From Streptomyces zaomyceticus (lineage in GTDB: Bacteria > Actinomycetota > Actinomycetes > Streptomycetales > Streptomycetaceae), in NCBI RefSeq assembly GCF_014656215.1, contig NZ_BNBZ01000006.1:186001-250000 (forward strand): a stretch of DNA of 64,000 nucleotides, written 5' to 3'. Within the stretch, counting starts at the first letter, position 1. Every line of letters begins with the position of its first letter. Of the stretch, positions 23,885-31,490 are shown one piece after another. Position numbers and translations under genes: made by a program. Under the pieces are notes generated by a model, which was not told the origin of the DNA, made no database searches, and saw only the letters and a list, made by a program, of their open reading frames with translations.

Positions 23885-23937
23885 TTGACCCCGGCGGTGC
23901 CCCGTCCTACCTTCCTCCATAGTCCAGAAAGGACTAT
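23885..23937 (+). promoter_or_regulatory. promoter with downstream operator-like palindrome
   Basis: TTGACC (23885-23890) and TACCTT (23908-23913) are 17 bp apart. Immediately downstream, over the expected start site, ATAGTCC-AGAAA-GGACTAT (23919-23937) is a perfect inverted repeat. This promoter drives the DUF2306 operon. The flanking ACCG-AC-CGGT (23877-23886) is a second small palindrome over the -35 box. A repressor, most simply the adjacent PadR protein, would block transcription here. Confidence 0.7.
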
Positions 23938-23978
23938 CGCGGCCGACCGGCGCCGCGGACGGTGGAGGGGGATGCGCC

Positions 23979-25265
23979 GTGGGACGTCCGACAAGCACGG
24001 ACACGAGTACGGGCACGGGTACGGGTACGGACACGAGTGTGGGCACGGGTACGGACACGCGTACCGGCACGGGCACGGAGACCGGCAGAGGTGCGGGCAG
24101 GAGCATCACCTGGGGGCGGGTGTCCGCCGTCGCGGTGACGGTGGTCTGCCTCGTGTACGCGCCGATCGCCATGACCGAACTCTGGCCGTACGCCACCCCC
24201 GGCGCGCCCGCCATCGGCGAATGGCTCCTCGGCCGGTCCGTCTCCCCGGAGTTCGTGGCCGAGGCGGTGCGCGACCGGACGGGGCCGTACAGCCGCAGCC
24301 TGGTCCCGCTGATCGTCCACTCGGTCCTGGGCGGCCTCCTGATGCTGCTCGGTCCGGTGCAGCTCCTCTCGGCGGTGCGCCGCCGCGTCCGGCTCCACCG
24401 GATCACCGGGACGGTGTTCGCCGTCACCGTGTACGTGTCGATGGCCGGCGCGGCGCTCTACCTGCTGCGCACCCCGCCCGCGGAGGCCTTCAGCGGCGCC
24501 GCGTTCTGGATCGTCCTCGCCACCATCCTGGTGGGCACCGTCGGCAGCGTGACCTTCGGGATCCTCGCCGCCCTGCGCGGCTTCCCCGACCTGCACCAGC
24601 GCTGGCTGCTGCTCTGCTACGGCTTCCTGATGACCGCGCCGCTGCTCCGGCTGGAGTGGGGCGCGCTGCCGCCGCTCTACCCCGGCCTCCCGCTCCAGGA
24701 CGTCAACCGCGTCGCGATCATGCACCTCGGCGCCCTCGTCGCCTTCGGCGCGCTCCTCGCCTCCCGGGCTCTCGACCGGCGTACCTCCGTCCCCGGCCTG
24801 ACCGGGACCTGGGCCCCCGGTCCGGTTCTCGTGGCCGCCCATCTCGCGGGCGCCGCCGGCCTGGGATGGATCACGTACGCCTTTCTCGACCAGGGAACGC
24901 AGGGGCGGCGGCTGCTCGTGGCGTACCTCGTCCCGTACGCGCTGATCCACGCCGTCGTCGCCTTCCGCGCGGCCCGCGCCCGTCGGCAGGGCTCCCCCTG
25001 GGCGCGTGAGGAGTGGCGCCTGCACCTGGCCGCCCAGTGCCTGGCGCCCGCGTTCTCGGCGGTGACCGTGCCCGTCCTGGAACGGACGATGGGCCTCGAC
25101 CGGCTCACCTCCCTGATCGCGGGCGTCGGCATCGGCGCCGGGATGCTCGCGTACGCGGCGATCACCGTCGTCAGCCTGCGGATCCTGCACGGCCGTGAAG
25201 TCCTGAAACGACAGCAGGAGTTCGGCGACGCACTCGGCCTCGTGGGCGAAGGAGAGCACCGATGA
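23979..25265 (+). CDS. DUF2306-family membrane protein with Thr/Gly repeat N-terminus
   Basis: 428 residues from GTG 23979 (GGAGGGGGA upstream). Residues 5-38 are a low-complexity Thr-Gly-Asp tract (TSTDTSTGTGTGTDTSVGTG...) encoded by a degenerate 6-bp ACGGGT/GGCACG repeat. Seven or more hydrophobic helices follow, with SLVPLIVHSVLGGLLMLLGPVQLL and RRVRLHRITGTVF, the DUF2306 signature (cytochrome-b561-like; the HRxxG motif). The molecular role is unknown, possibly membrane redox. The stop overlaps the next start (ATGA). Controlled from the promoter-palindrome at 23885-23937. Confidence 0.82.
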   Translation: MGRPTSTDTSTGTGTGTDTSVGTGTDTRTGTGTETGRGAGRSITWGRVSAVAVTVVCLVYAPIAMTELWPYATPGAPAIGEWLLGRSVSPEFVAEAVRDRTGPYSRSLVPLIVHSVLGGLLMLLGPVQLLSAVRRRVRLHRITGTVFAVTVYVSMAGAALYLLRTPPAEAFSGAAFWIVLATILVGTVGSVTFGILAALRGFPDLHQRWLLLCYGFLMTAPLLRLEWGALPPLYPGLPLQDVNRVAIMHLGALVAFGALLASRALDRRTSVPGLTGTWAPGPVLVAAHLAGAAGLGWITYAFLDQGTQGRRLLVAYLVPYALIHAVVAFRAARARRQGSPWAREEWRLHLAAQCLAPAFSAVTVPVLERTMGLDRLTSLIAGVGIGAGMLAYAAITVVSLRILHGREVLKRQQEFGDALGLVGEGEHR

Positions 25266-26323
25266 GCGACGACTCCTGCGGACAGAGGCCGACCACGAAG
25301 GCCGGGGCAGGGGCCGGGGCGGCGCGTCCCGCACCCGCGACGCACGCCGGGACCGCGGGCGCGGGAGCGCCCGGAGGCCGCCGGCTCTCGCCCGGCATCG
25401 TCGTCCTGAGCGGCGTCGTGGGAGGAATCAGCCTCACCACCGGCGCCCTGCTCGCCGTGACGAGTCTGTTCGGCCACGCGGCGGGCGCCTGGGTGTCGCC
25501 GGAGGCGTTGAGCCCCGGACTCATCGGCGCGGCCATGGCCGGCGTGGCCCCGGCGCTCTTCACCGTCGGCCGGGCGCGCGTCTGGGAGGACGTACGGACT
25601 CTGGTGATCCCCCTGGTGATCGTGCTCGTCGGCCTGTTCACGGTGAGCCTGCTCAACGGCGGGACGCTTCAGGCGGCCGAGGGCGGCCCCTTGTTCCTCG
25701 CCCTGTTCAGCCTGGGCTGGCTCGCCACTCTCGGACTGCTCGCCCTCGGCGCCGTGGGCTGTCTCGCCGCGCAGTACCGCACACCGGCCGGCCGGACGGG
25801 TGGAGCTCCGGACGCCTCGGTGGGCGGGGTGCCGGCCGTTCCGATGCCCGGTTGGTCGAAGCCGCCGCTCGCCGTCGTCGGCTCGGGCTGGTTCGGCATC
25901 GGTGCCGGGCTGCTGGCCTTCCCCGGCTTCTGGGGCGCCCTCGTGCCGTGGACGGTGAACCGCGCCGACGCGCAGGGACTCGGAGTGTGGGCACTCGCCC
26001 TCGGCGTCGGCGTCCTCGGCGCCCTGGCCGAGGACGACCTCACCCGCCTCCGCCCGGCGCTCCGGGCCGTCCCGGTGGTGGCCCTCTCGGCGGCGGTCGT
26101 CCTTGCCGTCCACCTGCGGACGGTCGACTGGACCTCCGGCCCGGGCATCTCTCTTCTGGCCCTGGTCACCGGCCTTTTCGCCACGGGGGTCTCGGGTCGG
26201 GCGCTGCTCTCCAGGGCCGTGCGCGGCAGCGCCGCGAGCCCGGCGATCGACCCCGGCGGGCCGGGCCCGGTCGGTTCCCCGGGCGGAAACGGAGGCCGTG
26301 CGACCACCGATCCCCGTCGTTGA
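25262..26323 (+). CDS. hypothetical polytopic membrane protein
   Basis: 353 residues, no family recognised. The N-terminal 45 residues are Ala/Gly/Pro-rich. About eight hydrophobic segments follow, including IVVLSGVVGGISLTTGALLAV, LVIPLVIVLVGLFTVSLLNG and LVTGLFATGVSGRALLSRAV. A Pro/Gly-rich cytoplasmic tail ends the protein. It is coupled by ATGA to the DUF2306 gene, so the two probably act in the same complex or pathway. Confidence 0.75.
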   Translation: MSDDSCGQRPTTKAGAGAGAARPAPATHAGTAGAGAPGGRRLSPGIVVLSGVVGGISLTTGALLAVTSLFGHAAGAWVSPEALSPGLIGAAMAGVAPALFTVGRARVWEDVRTLVIPLVIVLVGLFTVSLLNGGTLQAAEGGPLFLALFSLGWLATLGLLALGAVGCLAAQYRTPAGRTGGAPDASVGGVPAVPMPGWSKPPLAVVGSGWFGIGAGLLAFPGFWGALVPWTVNRADAQGLGVWALALGVGVLGALAEDDLTRLRPALRAVPVVALSAAVVLAVHLRTVDWTSGPGISLLALVTGLFATGVSGRALLSRAVRGSAASPAIDPGGPGPVGSPGGNGGRATTDPRR

Positions 26324-26415
26324 TCTTTGTGTCTTTCGCCAGTACGGACCCGCCGCCGGACATGGAGAGACTGCCGGTGTCCGGGGCGGAGGCGCCTCGA
26401 CGGGAGGAGTGTGCG

Positions 26416-27162
26416 ATGAGCGCGCAGGAGACGTACGACGAGATCGGTGAGGCGTTCGAGGGCTTCAAGGCCCTGCCGTTGGCCCGGTACGTGGAAGCGC
26501 CCAGCTTCCTCGGCATGGTCGGCGACGTCTCCGGCAGGAAGGTGATCGACCTGGCCTGCGGCACCGGCTTCTACAGCCGAGAGCTGAAACGGCGGGGTGC
26601 GGCGGACGTGTTCGGCGTCGACGTCTCCGGCGAGATGATCCGCGCCGCGGAAGGCATCGAACAGGCGGCCCCGCTGGGTGTGCGCTACGCGGTCGGCGAC
26701 GTGGCCGAGCTGCCGTCCGCGGAGGAGCCCTTCGACCTGGCGACCGCGGTGATGCTGCTCAACTACGCGGAGAGCGTCGACGAGTTCGAGCTGATGTGTC
26801 GCAGGGTCCACGAGAGCCTGAGGAGCGGCGGGGAGTTCCTGATGCTCCACCAGACGCCGGACTTCGACTTCTCCGGACCGTCGCCGCGCCCGTACGGCTT
26901 CCTCACCGAGCTGACGGGCGAAGAGGGCGGCACGGGGCCCCGGGTGCGGATCACCGCTCTGCTCGAGGGGGCGCCGATCTCGTTCACCGCCGGCCTGGCG
27001 CGTCGCGAGGTGTTCGAGACGTGCCTGGCCAAGGCCGGGTTCAGCGAGATCACCTGGGTGCCGACCGAGGTGTCTCCCGCCGGGATCGCCGCGTACGGCG
27101 AGGACTTCTGGGCGGACTACCGGGCCAACCCGGCGTTCGAGATGCTGCGCTGCCGCGCCTGA
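26416..27162 (+). CDS. class I SAM-dependent methyltransferase
   Basis: 248 residues from ATG 26416 with GGGAGGAG upstream. Motif I KVIDLACGTGFYSRELKRRG (residues 42-61) and the acidic GVDVSGEMIRAAE loop bind SAM; VRYAVGDVAELP and FDLATAVMLLNYAES follow. The rest is typical of ubiE/COQ5-like small-molecule methyltransferases. The acceptor is unknown. It stands 92 nt after the membrane-protein pair and may be in the same transcript. Confidence 0.85.
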   Translation: MSAQETYDEIGEAFEGFKALPLARYVEAPSFLGMVGDVSGRKVIDLACGTGFYSRELKRRGAADVFGVDVSGEMIRAAEGIEQAAPLGVRYAVGDVAELPSAEEPFDLATAVMLLNYAESVDEFELMCRRVHESLRSGGEFLMLHQTPDFDFSGPSPRPYGFLTELTGEEGGTGPRVRITALLEGAPISFTAGLARREVFETCLAKAGFSEITWVPTEVSPAGIAAYGEDFWADYRANPAFEMLRCRA

Positions 27163-27204
27163 CGTCCGGGCCGCGCGTGGTGGCTCCCGGTGCGTGCGGC
27201 CCCA

Positions 27205-27274
27205 CCCGTGCGCGACGGCTGCTGGTGCACGATGGCCCGCCCGTGCGCGACGGCCGTCGGTGCACGACGGCTCG
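27205..27274 (+). repeat. two tandem copies of a 35-bp repeat
   Basis: Units at 27205-27239 and 27240-27274 share CCCGTGCGCGACGGC...GGTGCACGA(T/C)GGC with exact 35-bp spacing and few differences. The units lie between the methyltransferase and hydrolase genes and contain no promoter signal that I can identify. Confidence 0.8.
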
Positions 27275-27345
27275 GGTCGGGCCGGGGTGCCGCGCGTGGC
27301 CGAAATCCCGTGGCAGCGTGGGTGCGTGGGCGTGATGATGGCCGG

Positions 27346-28050
27346 ATGACGCAGCGCGCCGGGACCACCCCACACCCCCACTCCCCGCCGGACACGGACC
27401 CGCGGGCGGATTCGCGCCCGGACCCGCACGCGGACGGGCTCTCGGACCGCCCTGCGGAACCGCATCCGCACTCCGTGGACGCCCTCATCGTCGTGGACGT
27501 GCAGTCCGCCTTCGTCACGGGTGAGGGGGCCGTGCCCGGGGCCGCCCGGCTCGTCGACCGCACGACGGACCTGCTCGCGCGGGCCCGGAGGGACGGGGCA
27601 CTCGTCGTCCACCTCCAGAACGACGGACCGCCCGGCGCGGAGGACGAACCCCACACGCCCGGCTGGGAGCTCCACCACCCCGTCGCGCCCGGCCCCGCCG
27701 AGTTCGTCATCCGCAAGCCGCACGACGACGGCTTCGCGGAGACCCCGCTGGGCGGAGTGCTCACCGACGCGGGGGTGCGGGCGGTCGCCGTCTGCGGAGT
27801 GATGTCGGAGATGTGCGTGCAGGCGACGGCTCGTACGGCCCTGGCGCGCGGCTATCACGTGGTCGTGCCGCACGACGCCCATGCGACCCAGGACGTCCCG
27901 GCCGTGCCCGGGATCAGCGAGACCGTCCCGGCGGCCATGGTCTCCAGGGTCGCGGCCTACGCCCTCGGGAGCGACGCGGAGGTCACCGTCGCCGCCGCGG
28001 CCGTCACGTTCACGGTCCCCACCGGACTCGCGGTCTCCGCCGGACGCTGA
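27346..28050 (+). CDS. isochorismatase-family cysteine hydrolase
   Basis: 234 residues from ATG 27346. After a 43-residue Pro/His/Asp-rich tail the fold starts with ALIVVDVQSAFV. Catalytic triad Asp51, Lys124 (FVIRKPHDDGF) and Cys157 (GVMSEMCVQAT) is intact, with the cis-peptide VAVCGVMSE region, so it is a nicotinamidase/isochorismatase-like amidohydrolase. The substrate is unknown. The N-terminal tail is unusual for the family and low in complexity. No clear ribosome site; upstream ATG codons are out of frame. Confidence 0.85.
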   Translation: MTQRAGTTPHPHSPPDTDPRADSRPDPHADGLSDRPAEPHPHSVDALIVVDVQSAFVTGEGAVPGAARLVDRTTDLLARARRDGALVVHLQNDGPPGAEDEPHTPGWELHHPVAPGPAEFVIRKPHDDGFAETPLGGVLTDAGVRAVAVCGVMSEMCVQATARTALARGYHVVVPHDAHATQDVPAVPGISETVPAAMVSRVAAYALGSDAEVTVAAAAVTFTVPTGLAVSAGR

Positions 28051-28129
28051 GCGCCACCCGTACGGGAGGCGCTCGACGTCACCCGTACGGGCCCGGCCCG
28101 CCCGTCGCTCCGGGCGGAGCGCACGCCGG

Positions 28130-28349
28130 ATGCGGTCCGAAAGATCCGGGCGGTCCGTGCGAGATCGACGTCGTGCGCGCCGGAGAGCCGGCGGTGGGAG
28201 ACCGCGGCGACCGGCCCGACGACCAGGGCCTCGATCAGCGGCTCGGGGGTCGGCGCGATCTCGCCCGCCTCGACGAACGGCCGCATCCACGCCTCGATCG
28301 CGGCGAGAAGCGGCGTCCTGGCCGCTCGGGTGCGGTCGGTCGCGCGGCC
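28130..28349 (-). pseudogene. C-terminal remnant of a TetR-family regulator
   Basis: The minus-strand frame reads RATDRTRAARTPLLAAIEAW, MRPFVEAGEIAPTPEPLIEA, LVVGPVAAVSHRRL and DVDLARTARIF, the last two helices of a TetR C-terminal domain. No HTH part exists upstream, because the frame starts right behind the oxidoreductase stop (28364). It continues without stop into unrelated sequence. It is a fossil of a longer gene, with no start codon or ribosome site of its own. Confidence 0.6.
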
Positions 28350-28363
28350 CGGTGGGGCGCCGG

Positions 28364-29026
28364 TCAGCCCCGGAAGCCCTCGGGGCGCTCGGGGGAGGCC
28401 TCGGAGAGGGCCTTCGTCACGGCGTCCACGCCCTCCCGGAGGCCGTAGACGGGAGTGTCCGGCTGCTGGCGCCAGGAGTCGTCGATCCCGCCCGCGTCCA
28501 CGGTGTCGAAGCCCAGCTCGTCGATGAGGAGCCGTACCTTCTCCTTCGCCGCCGCGTCGTCCCCGGCCACGGGCAGGGCGAGCCGCTCCGGGTCGCCGGC
28601 CGGGCGAGGCCTGTCCAGGATGTCCTGCGCGTAGGTGCCGTTGAAGGCCTTGATCACCGGGTGGCCGATCCGGCGCTCGGTCCAGCGGCTCTCGGTCAGA
28701 CCGTCGTCCTCGATCGCGTCGATGCGGCCGTCGCGCTCACGCGGGTAGTAGTTGCCGGTGTCGATGACGGCGAAGCCTTCCGCGGCACCGTCGAGAAGTC
28801 CGGCCGGAAGGTCCGGGACGTTCTTCAGCGGGACCGTCACGACGACGATCTCGGCGCCCCGCGCGGCCTCGGCGGCCGTGACCGCGGTGGCTCCCGTCTC
28901 CTGGGCCAGTGCGGTGAGGGTCTCCGGGCCGCGGGAGTTGGCCACGGACACGTCGTGGCCGAGGGCGGTGAGGCGGCGCGTCAGATTGCCGCCGATGTTG
29001 CCGGCGCCGATGATGCCGATCTTCAT
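28364..29026 (-). CDS. NADPH-dependent F420 reductase-like oxidoreductase
   Basis: 220 residues from ATG 29026 (AAGGA 6 nt upstream). Rossmann start MKIGIIGAGNIGGNLTRRL with GAGNIG, then VSVANSRGPETL and VVVTVPLKNVPDL. The C-terminal part (HPVIKAFNGTYAQDIL, LPVAGDDAAAKEKVRLLIDELGFDTVDAGG) is as in the Fno/YvyE-type family. It may reduce coenzyme F420 or an NADP-linked substrate. It lies beside a decayed TetR regulator, which may once have controlled it. Confidence 0.85.
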   Translation of the reverse strand: MKIGIIGAGNIGGNLTRRLTALGHDVSVANSRGPETLTALAQETGATAVTAAEAARGAEIVVVTVPLKNVPDLPAGLLDGAAEGFAVIDTGNYYPRERDGRIDAIEDDGLTESRWTERRIGHPVIKAFNGTYAQDILDRPRPAGDPERLALPVAGDDAAAKEKVRLLIDELGFDTVDAGGIDDSWRQQPDTPVYGLREGVDAVTKALSEASPERPEGFRG

Positions 29027-29198
29027 GGTGGTTCCTTCTGTCTGTTCCGGCTGTATGTTCCGGCCCGCTGTCCGGTCGTCCACGTGCCCTGCGGTGGCTG
29101 TCCGTTCAGGCCCTGACGACGACTTCAACGGCGGCTGCTCCGCCATCCTTCCCGGGCGTTCGTCGCCGCGGTCGGTTCCTTCTCACACCCCTCGAAGG

Positions 29199-29228
29199 TT
29201 GACAATCGGAGGGTGTCTCCGTTTATGA
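29199..29228 (+). promoter_or_regulatory. possible promoter upstream of the decayed arsR
   Basis: TTGACA (29199-29204) and TTTATGA lie 17-18 bp apart. The spacer contains CGGAG-GGTGT-CTCCG. The region between the oxidoreductase start and 29391 holds this element, the palindrome listed next and otherwise nothing recognisable. Confidence 0.45.
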
Positions 29229-29291
29229 GGTGGGGCTCGGGGGCCTCCGGGTGCGAGTGGCCGGACGCCTCGGTGAGTCGGATGATCGGCA

Positions 29292-29311
29292 AATTGCACA
29301 ATTTTGCAATT
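29292..29311. promoter_or_regulatory. perfect AT-rich palindrome, probable ArsR operator
   Basis: AATTGCA-CAATTT-TGCAATT is a perfect 7-bp inverted repeat, very AT-rich for this genome. It lies 80 bp ahead of the remnant arsR start and looks like an autoregulatory operator that has outlived its gene. Confidence 0.6.
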
Positions 29312-29391
29312 CGATACATCCTGGTCGGGCCGAGCCCGTGGGAAGCCCCGGGCGCGACGCTCCACCCGCGCCCCGCCCCGGAGGACTCACC

Positions 29392-29535
29392 GTGCCGGTC
29401 CCGCTGCACCAGGCCAAGGCCGAGTCCTTCCGCATGCCGGGCCGTCCCGTACGCATACGGGTCCCGGAACCGCTCCGGACCGGGCCGACACCCGTACGTG
29501 AGCCGCTCGCGCGGATCGAGGTCGCGGCCCGATGA
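29392..29535 (+). pseudogene. N-terminal remnant of an ArsR-family regulator
   Basis: GTG with GGAGG 6 nt upstream opens PLHQAKAESFRMPGRPVRIR and VPEPLRTGPTPVREPLARIE followed by a stop. This aligns with the start of the intact ArsR at 30288 (PLYRLKAEFFKTLGHPVRIR...). Homology stops where the recognition helix should be, and the following 40 bp hold a weak match to the region around ALTSPQ. The gene has lost its HTH core by internal deletion. Start and ribosome site are kept. Confidence 0.7.
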
Positions 29536-29779
29536 ACGGGGCGGCGAGCGGCGGGCGAGGCGCTGAGTCCCAGGGGGTCGTCGCCATGCGCGCCCCTCAC
29601 GCCCTGCGCAACCCGCTCGGCCCGCGTGTCACGCTCGGTCCCTGTGTACCCCGCGACCCCCGTGCTCGCGGCTGCTCGCCGTTGTCCGCCGGGGGTGCCG
29701 CCGTCGCCACCCCCGGTGCAGTCCTGCCGCCCACCCGACCTGCCGCAGTGATCGCCGTACGAGAAGGATGACGACGCAC

Positions 29780-30166
29780 ATGACCATCGAATGGCGCTAC
29801 ACCGTCCAGCAGGACCTGGGCGTACTGTCCCTGGCCGGTTTCCTCGGAGCCGACGCCGTGGGGCGGTTCACCGGGGCCGTGGGATGGGCGGTCGCGCGGG
29901 GCACGGGACCGGTCGTGCTCGATCTGACCCGGCTGCGGGGCTGGTCGGTGGGCGGACAGCTCGCCGTCGCCGAGGCGGCCCTCCGGCTGCGGGCCGCCGG
30001 ACGGGTGCTCGAACTGGCCGCCATCCCCGCCGACGGCTCTCTCGTCCCGGCCGGCGACGGGACCCCGGTCCAGGTCCACCACGACCTGGCCGCCGCGCTC
30101 GCCGCGCACCAGGACGCGGGCGCGGAGCAGCGGGCCTGGCGCAGCGACGCGTGGCCGACGGCCTGA
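29780..30166 (+). CDS. STAS-like protein with a non-canonical phosphorylation loop
   Basis: 128 residues from ATG 29780; ATG 29768 sits directly against GAGAAGG and is too close to use it. The STAS beta-alpha pattern is visible (LGVLSLAGFLGADAVGRFTGAVGWAVARG, PVVLDLTRLRGWSVGGQLAVAEAALRLRAAGRVLELAAI). The loop is WSVGG where anti-sigma antagonists have D-(S/T)-(S/T)-G, so phosphorylation control is probably lost. It sits between a decayed and an intact ArsR gene. Role unknown, perhaps a binding partner of an anti-sigma factor. Confidence 0.75.
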   Translation: MTIEWRYTVQQDLGVLSLAGFLGADAVGRFTGAVGWAVARGTGPVVLDLTRLRGWSVGGQLAVAEAALRLRAAGRVLELAAIPADGSLVPAGDGTPVQVHHDLAAALAAHQDAGAEQRAWRSDAWPTA

Positions 30167-30287
30167 GCCTTCGCCCTCGGTGCCGCGCGGGCGTGGGACG
30201 TCGGGCGCCCGCGCTTCCCAGGAGCCTTACCGGCCGGGCGAGTTGCGGTCGCGGCCGGACGGTGACGCGACGCGCGGGCTGGGTGCG

Positions 30288-30644
30288 ATGAGCGCGCCGC
30301 TCTACCGACTGAAGGCGGAGTTCTTCAAGACACTGGGTCATCCCGTCCGCATCCGCGTCCTGGAGCTGCTGAGCGAACGCGGGCACGGGGTCGCCGAGAT
30401 GCTTCGCGACACCTGCGTCGAACCGGCCTGTCTCTCCCAGCAGTTGGCCGTGCTGCGCCGGGCGAACCTGGTCGTCGCCCGGCGCGAGGGCACGGCCGTG
30501 CACTACGCGCTGACGAGCCCGCAGGTGGCCGAACTGCTCCGCATCGCCCGCGTCATACTCTCCGGAGTCCTCGCGAACCAGGTGGAACTGCCGGCGGACC
30601 TCCGTGCGCCCGTGCCCCCGGAGCAGGCTCCCCGGCGCGACTGA
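30288..30644 (+). CDS. ArsR-family transcriptional regulator
   Basis: 118 residues. Complete winged helix: LYRLKAEFFKTLGHPVRIRVLELLSERGHGVAEMLRDTCVEPACLSQQLAVLRRANLVVARREGTAVHYALTSPQVAELL. CVEPAC precedes the recognition helix, offering two Cys that could bind metal or sense thiols. ATG 30288 has only a weak GGG upstream. Located 120 bp after the STAS-like gene and convergent with the AhpD-like gene. A truncated paralogue lies 900 bp upstream. Confidence 0.88.
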   Translation: MSAPLYRLKAEFFKTLGHPVRIRVLELLSERGHGVAEMLRDTCVEPACLSQQLAVLRRANLVVARREGTAVHYALTSPQVAELLRIARVILSGVLANQVELPADLRAPVPPEQAPRRD

Positions 30645-30666
30645 ATCCCCGCCCCGGGCCTCGCCG

Positions 30667-31218
30667 TCACGGCCCGTCCCGGCCCGCCCGGTCCCCGCCG
30701 GCCGGCTGGATGCCGGCCAGCAGGTTGAAGGCTCCCGTGAGCAGGTTGAGGGCGACCACGCCCACCACCTCCGCGATCACCCGGTCGCTCCAGCCGTGTG
30801 CCCGTACCTCGGCGACGTCCTCGTCGGACAGGGCGCCCGGTTCGGCGAGGACCCGCAGCGCCAGGCCGATCAGCGCGGCCTCGCGCGGATCGGTCGACGT
30901 GCCCTGGCGGGCCAGTTCCATGTCGGTCTCGCTCAGGCCCGCCGCGCGGCCGGCCTCCCGATGGGACTCGCGGCAGGTGCCGCAGCCGATCCACTCCTGG
31001 ACCGCGAGCGACAGCTTCTCGCTCAGGGCGCGCGGGATCTTCACCCGCTTCATCGCCCGGGACAGGTTCAGATAGCCGTCGAGCACGGCCGGCGAGTGCG
31101 CCATGGTCGACACCATCTCGCCGGCGGAGCCGTGTCGCCGGACGATGTCCCCCAACAGCTCACCCGCCCGGCCCGGCGCCTGCTCGGGGGTGAGCGCGGT
31201 CAGTCTCCTCGTGGTCAT
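30667..31218 (-). CDS. AhpD-like / carboxymuconolactone decarboxylase-family peroxidase
   Basis: 183 residues of the CMD/AhpD family. The active-site motif EWIGCGTCRESH provides Cys79, Cys82 and His86 for peroxide reduction. The family core GYLNLSRAM, ALSEKLSLAVQ and AALIGLALRVL is complete. ATG 31218 follows GAGGAGGG, but this ribosome site lies inside the right arm of a 17-bp palindrome, so it is probably both an operator and a mRNA hairpin target. The location suggests induction by metal or reactive sulfur species. Confidence 0.88.
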   Translation of the reverse strand: MTTRRLTALTPEQAPGRAGELLGDIVRRHGSAGEMVSTMAHSPAVLDGYLNLSRAMKRVKIPRALSEKLSLAVQEWIGCGTCRESHREAGRAAGLSETDMELARQGTSTDPREAALIGLALRVLAEPGALSDEDVAEVRAHGWSDRVIAEVVGVVALNLLTGAFNLLAGIQPAGGDRAGRDGP

Positions 31219-31221
31219 GAA

Positions 31222-31260
31222 CCCTCCTCGTTATACCCGTGGGGGGTATAACGAGGAGGG
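31222..31260. promoter_or_regulatory. 17-bp perfect palindrome with a CsoR/CstR-like core
   Basis: CCCTCCTCGTTATACCC and GGGTATAACGAGGAGGG flank GTGGG. The core TATACCC-N5-GGGTATA resembles CsoR- and CstR-type operators of the DUF156 family. The outer arm includes the GAGGAGGG ribosome site of the AhpD-like gene, 4 nt from its ATG. On RNA the site could be hidden in a stem of 17 bp. No CsoR gene lies in the window. Confidence 0.7.
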
Positions 31261-31490
31261 GTTGAAAGAGGTTCCTCGGCGACTGAGGTGGACGGCCGCG
31301 GCGCCGGGATTTCTGATCAGCACGCGCGGGGATGGTGGTGGCGATCCGGTGCCGGCGTAGCTCGGCGCGGGTACCACGACGAATCATCCGACCATCATCG
31401 AATCCCGACCTACCCCACGTCCTCAAAGGGCGTTCGGGCCCAGCCAGGGTCAGCGACGCGACCTCACCGATGCCGACCGTCTGATCATTT

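Noticed and set aside
29532..29771. 79-codon frame between the arsR remnant and the STAS-like gene
   Set aside because: Pro/Arg-rich with no ribosome site; part of decayed DNA without recognisable similarity.
31262..31360. 32-codon plus-strand frame from TTG after GAGGAGGGG
   Set aside because: It has a good ribosome-like sequence, but that is only the mirror arm of the palindrome. No homology and short length make it weak.
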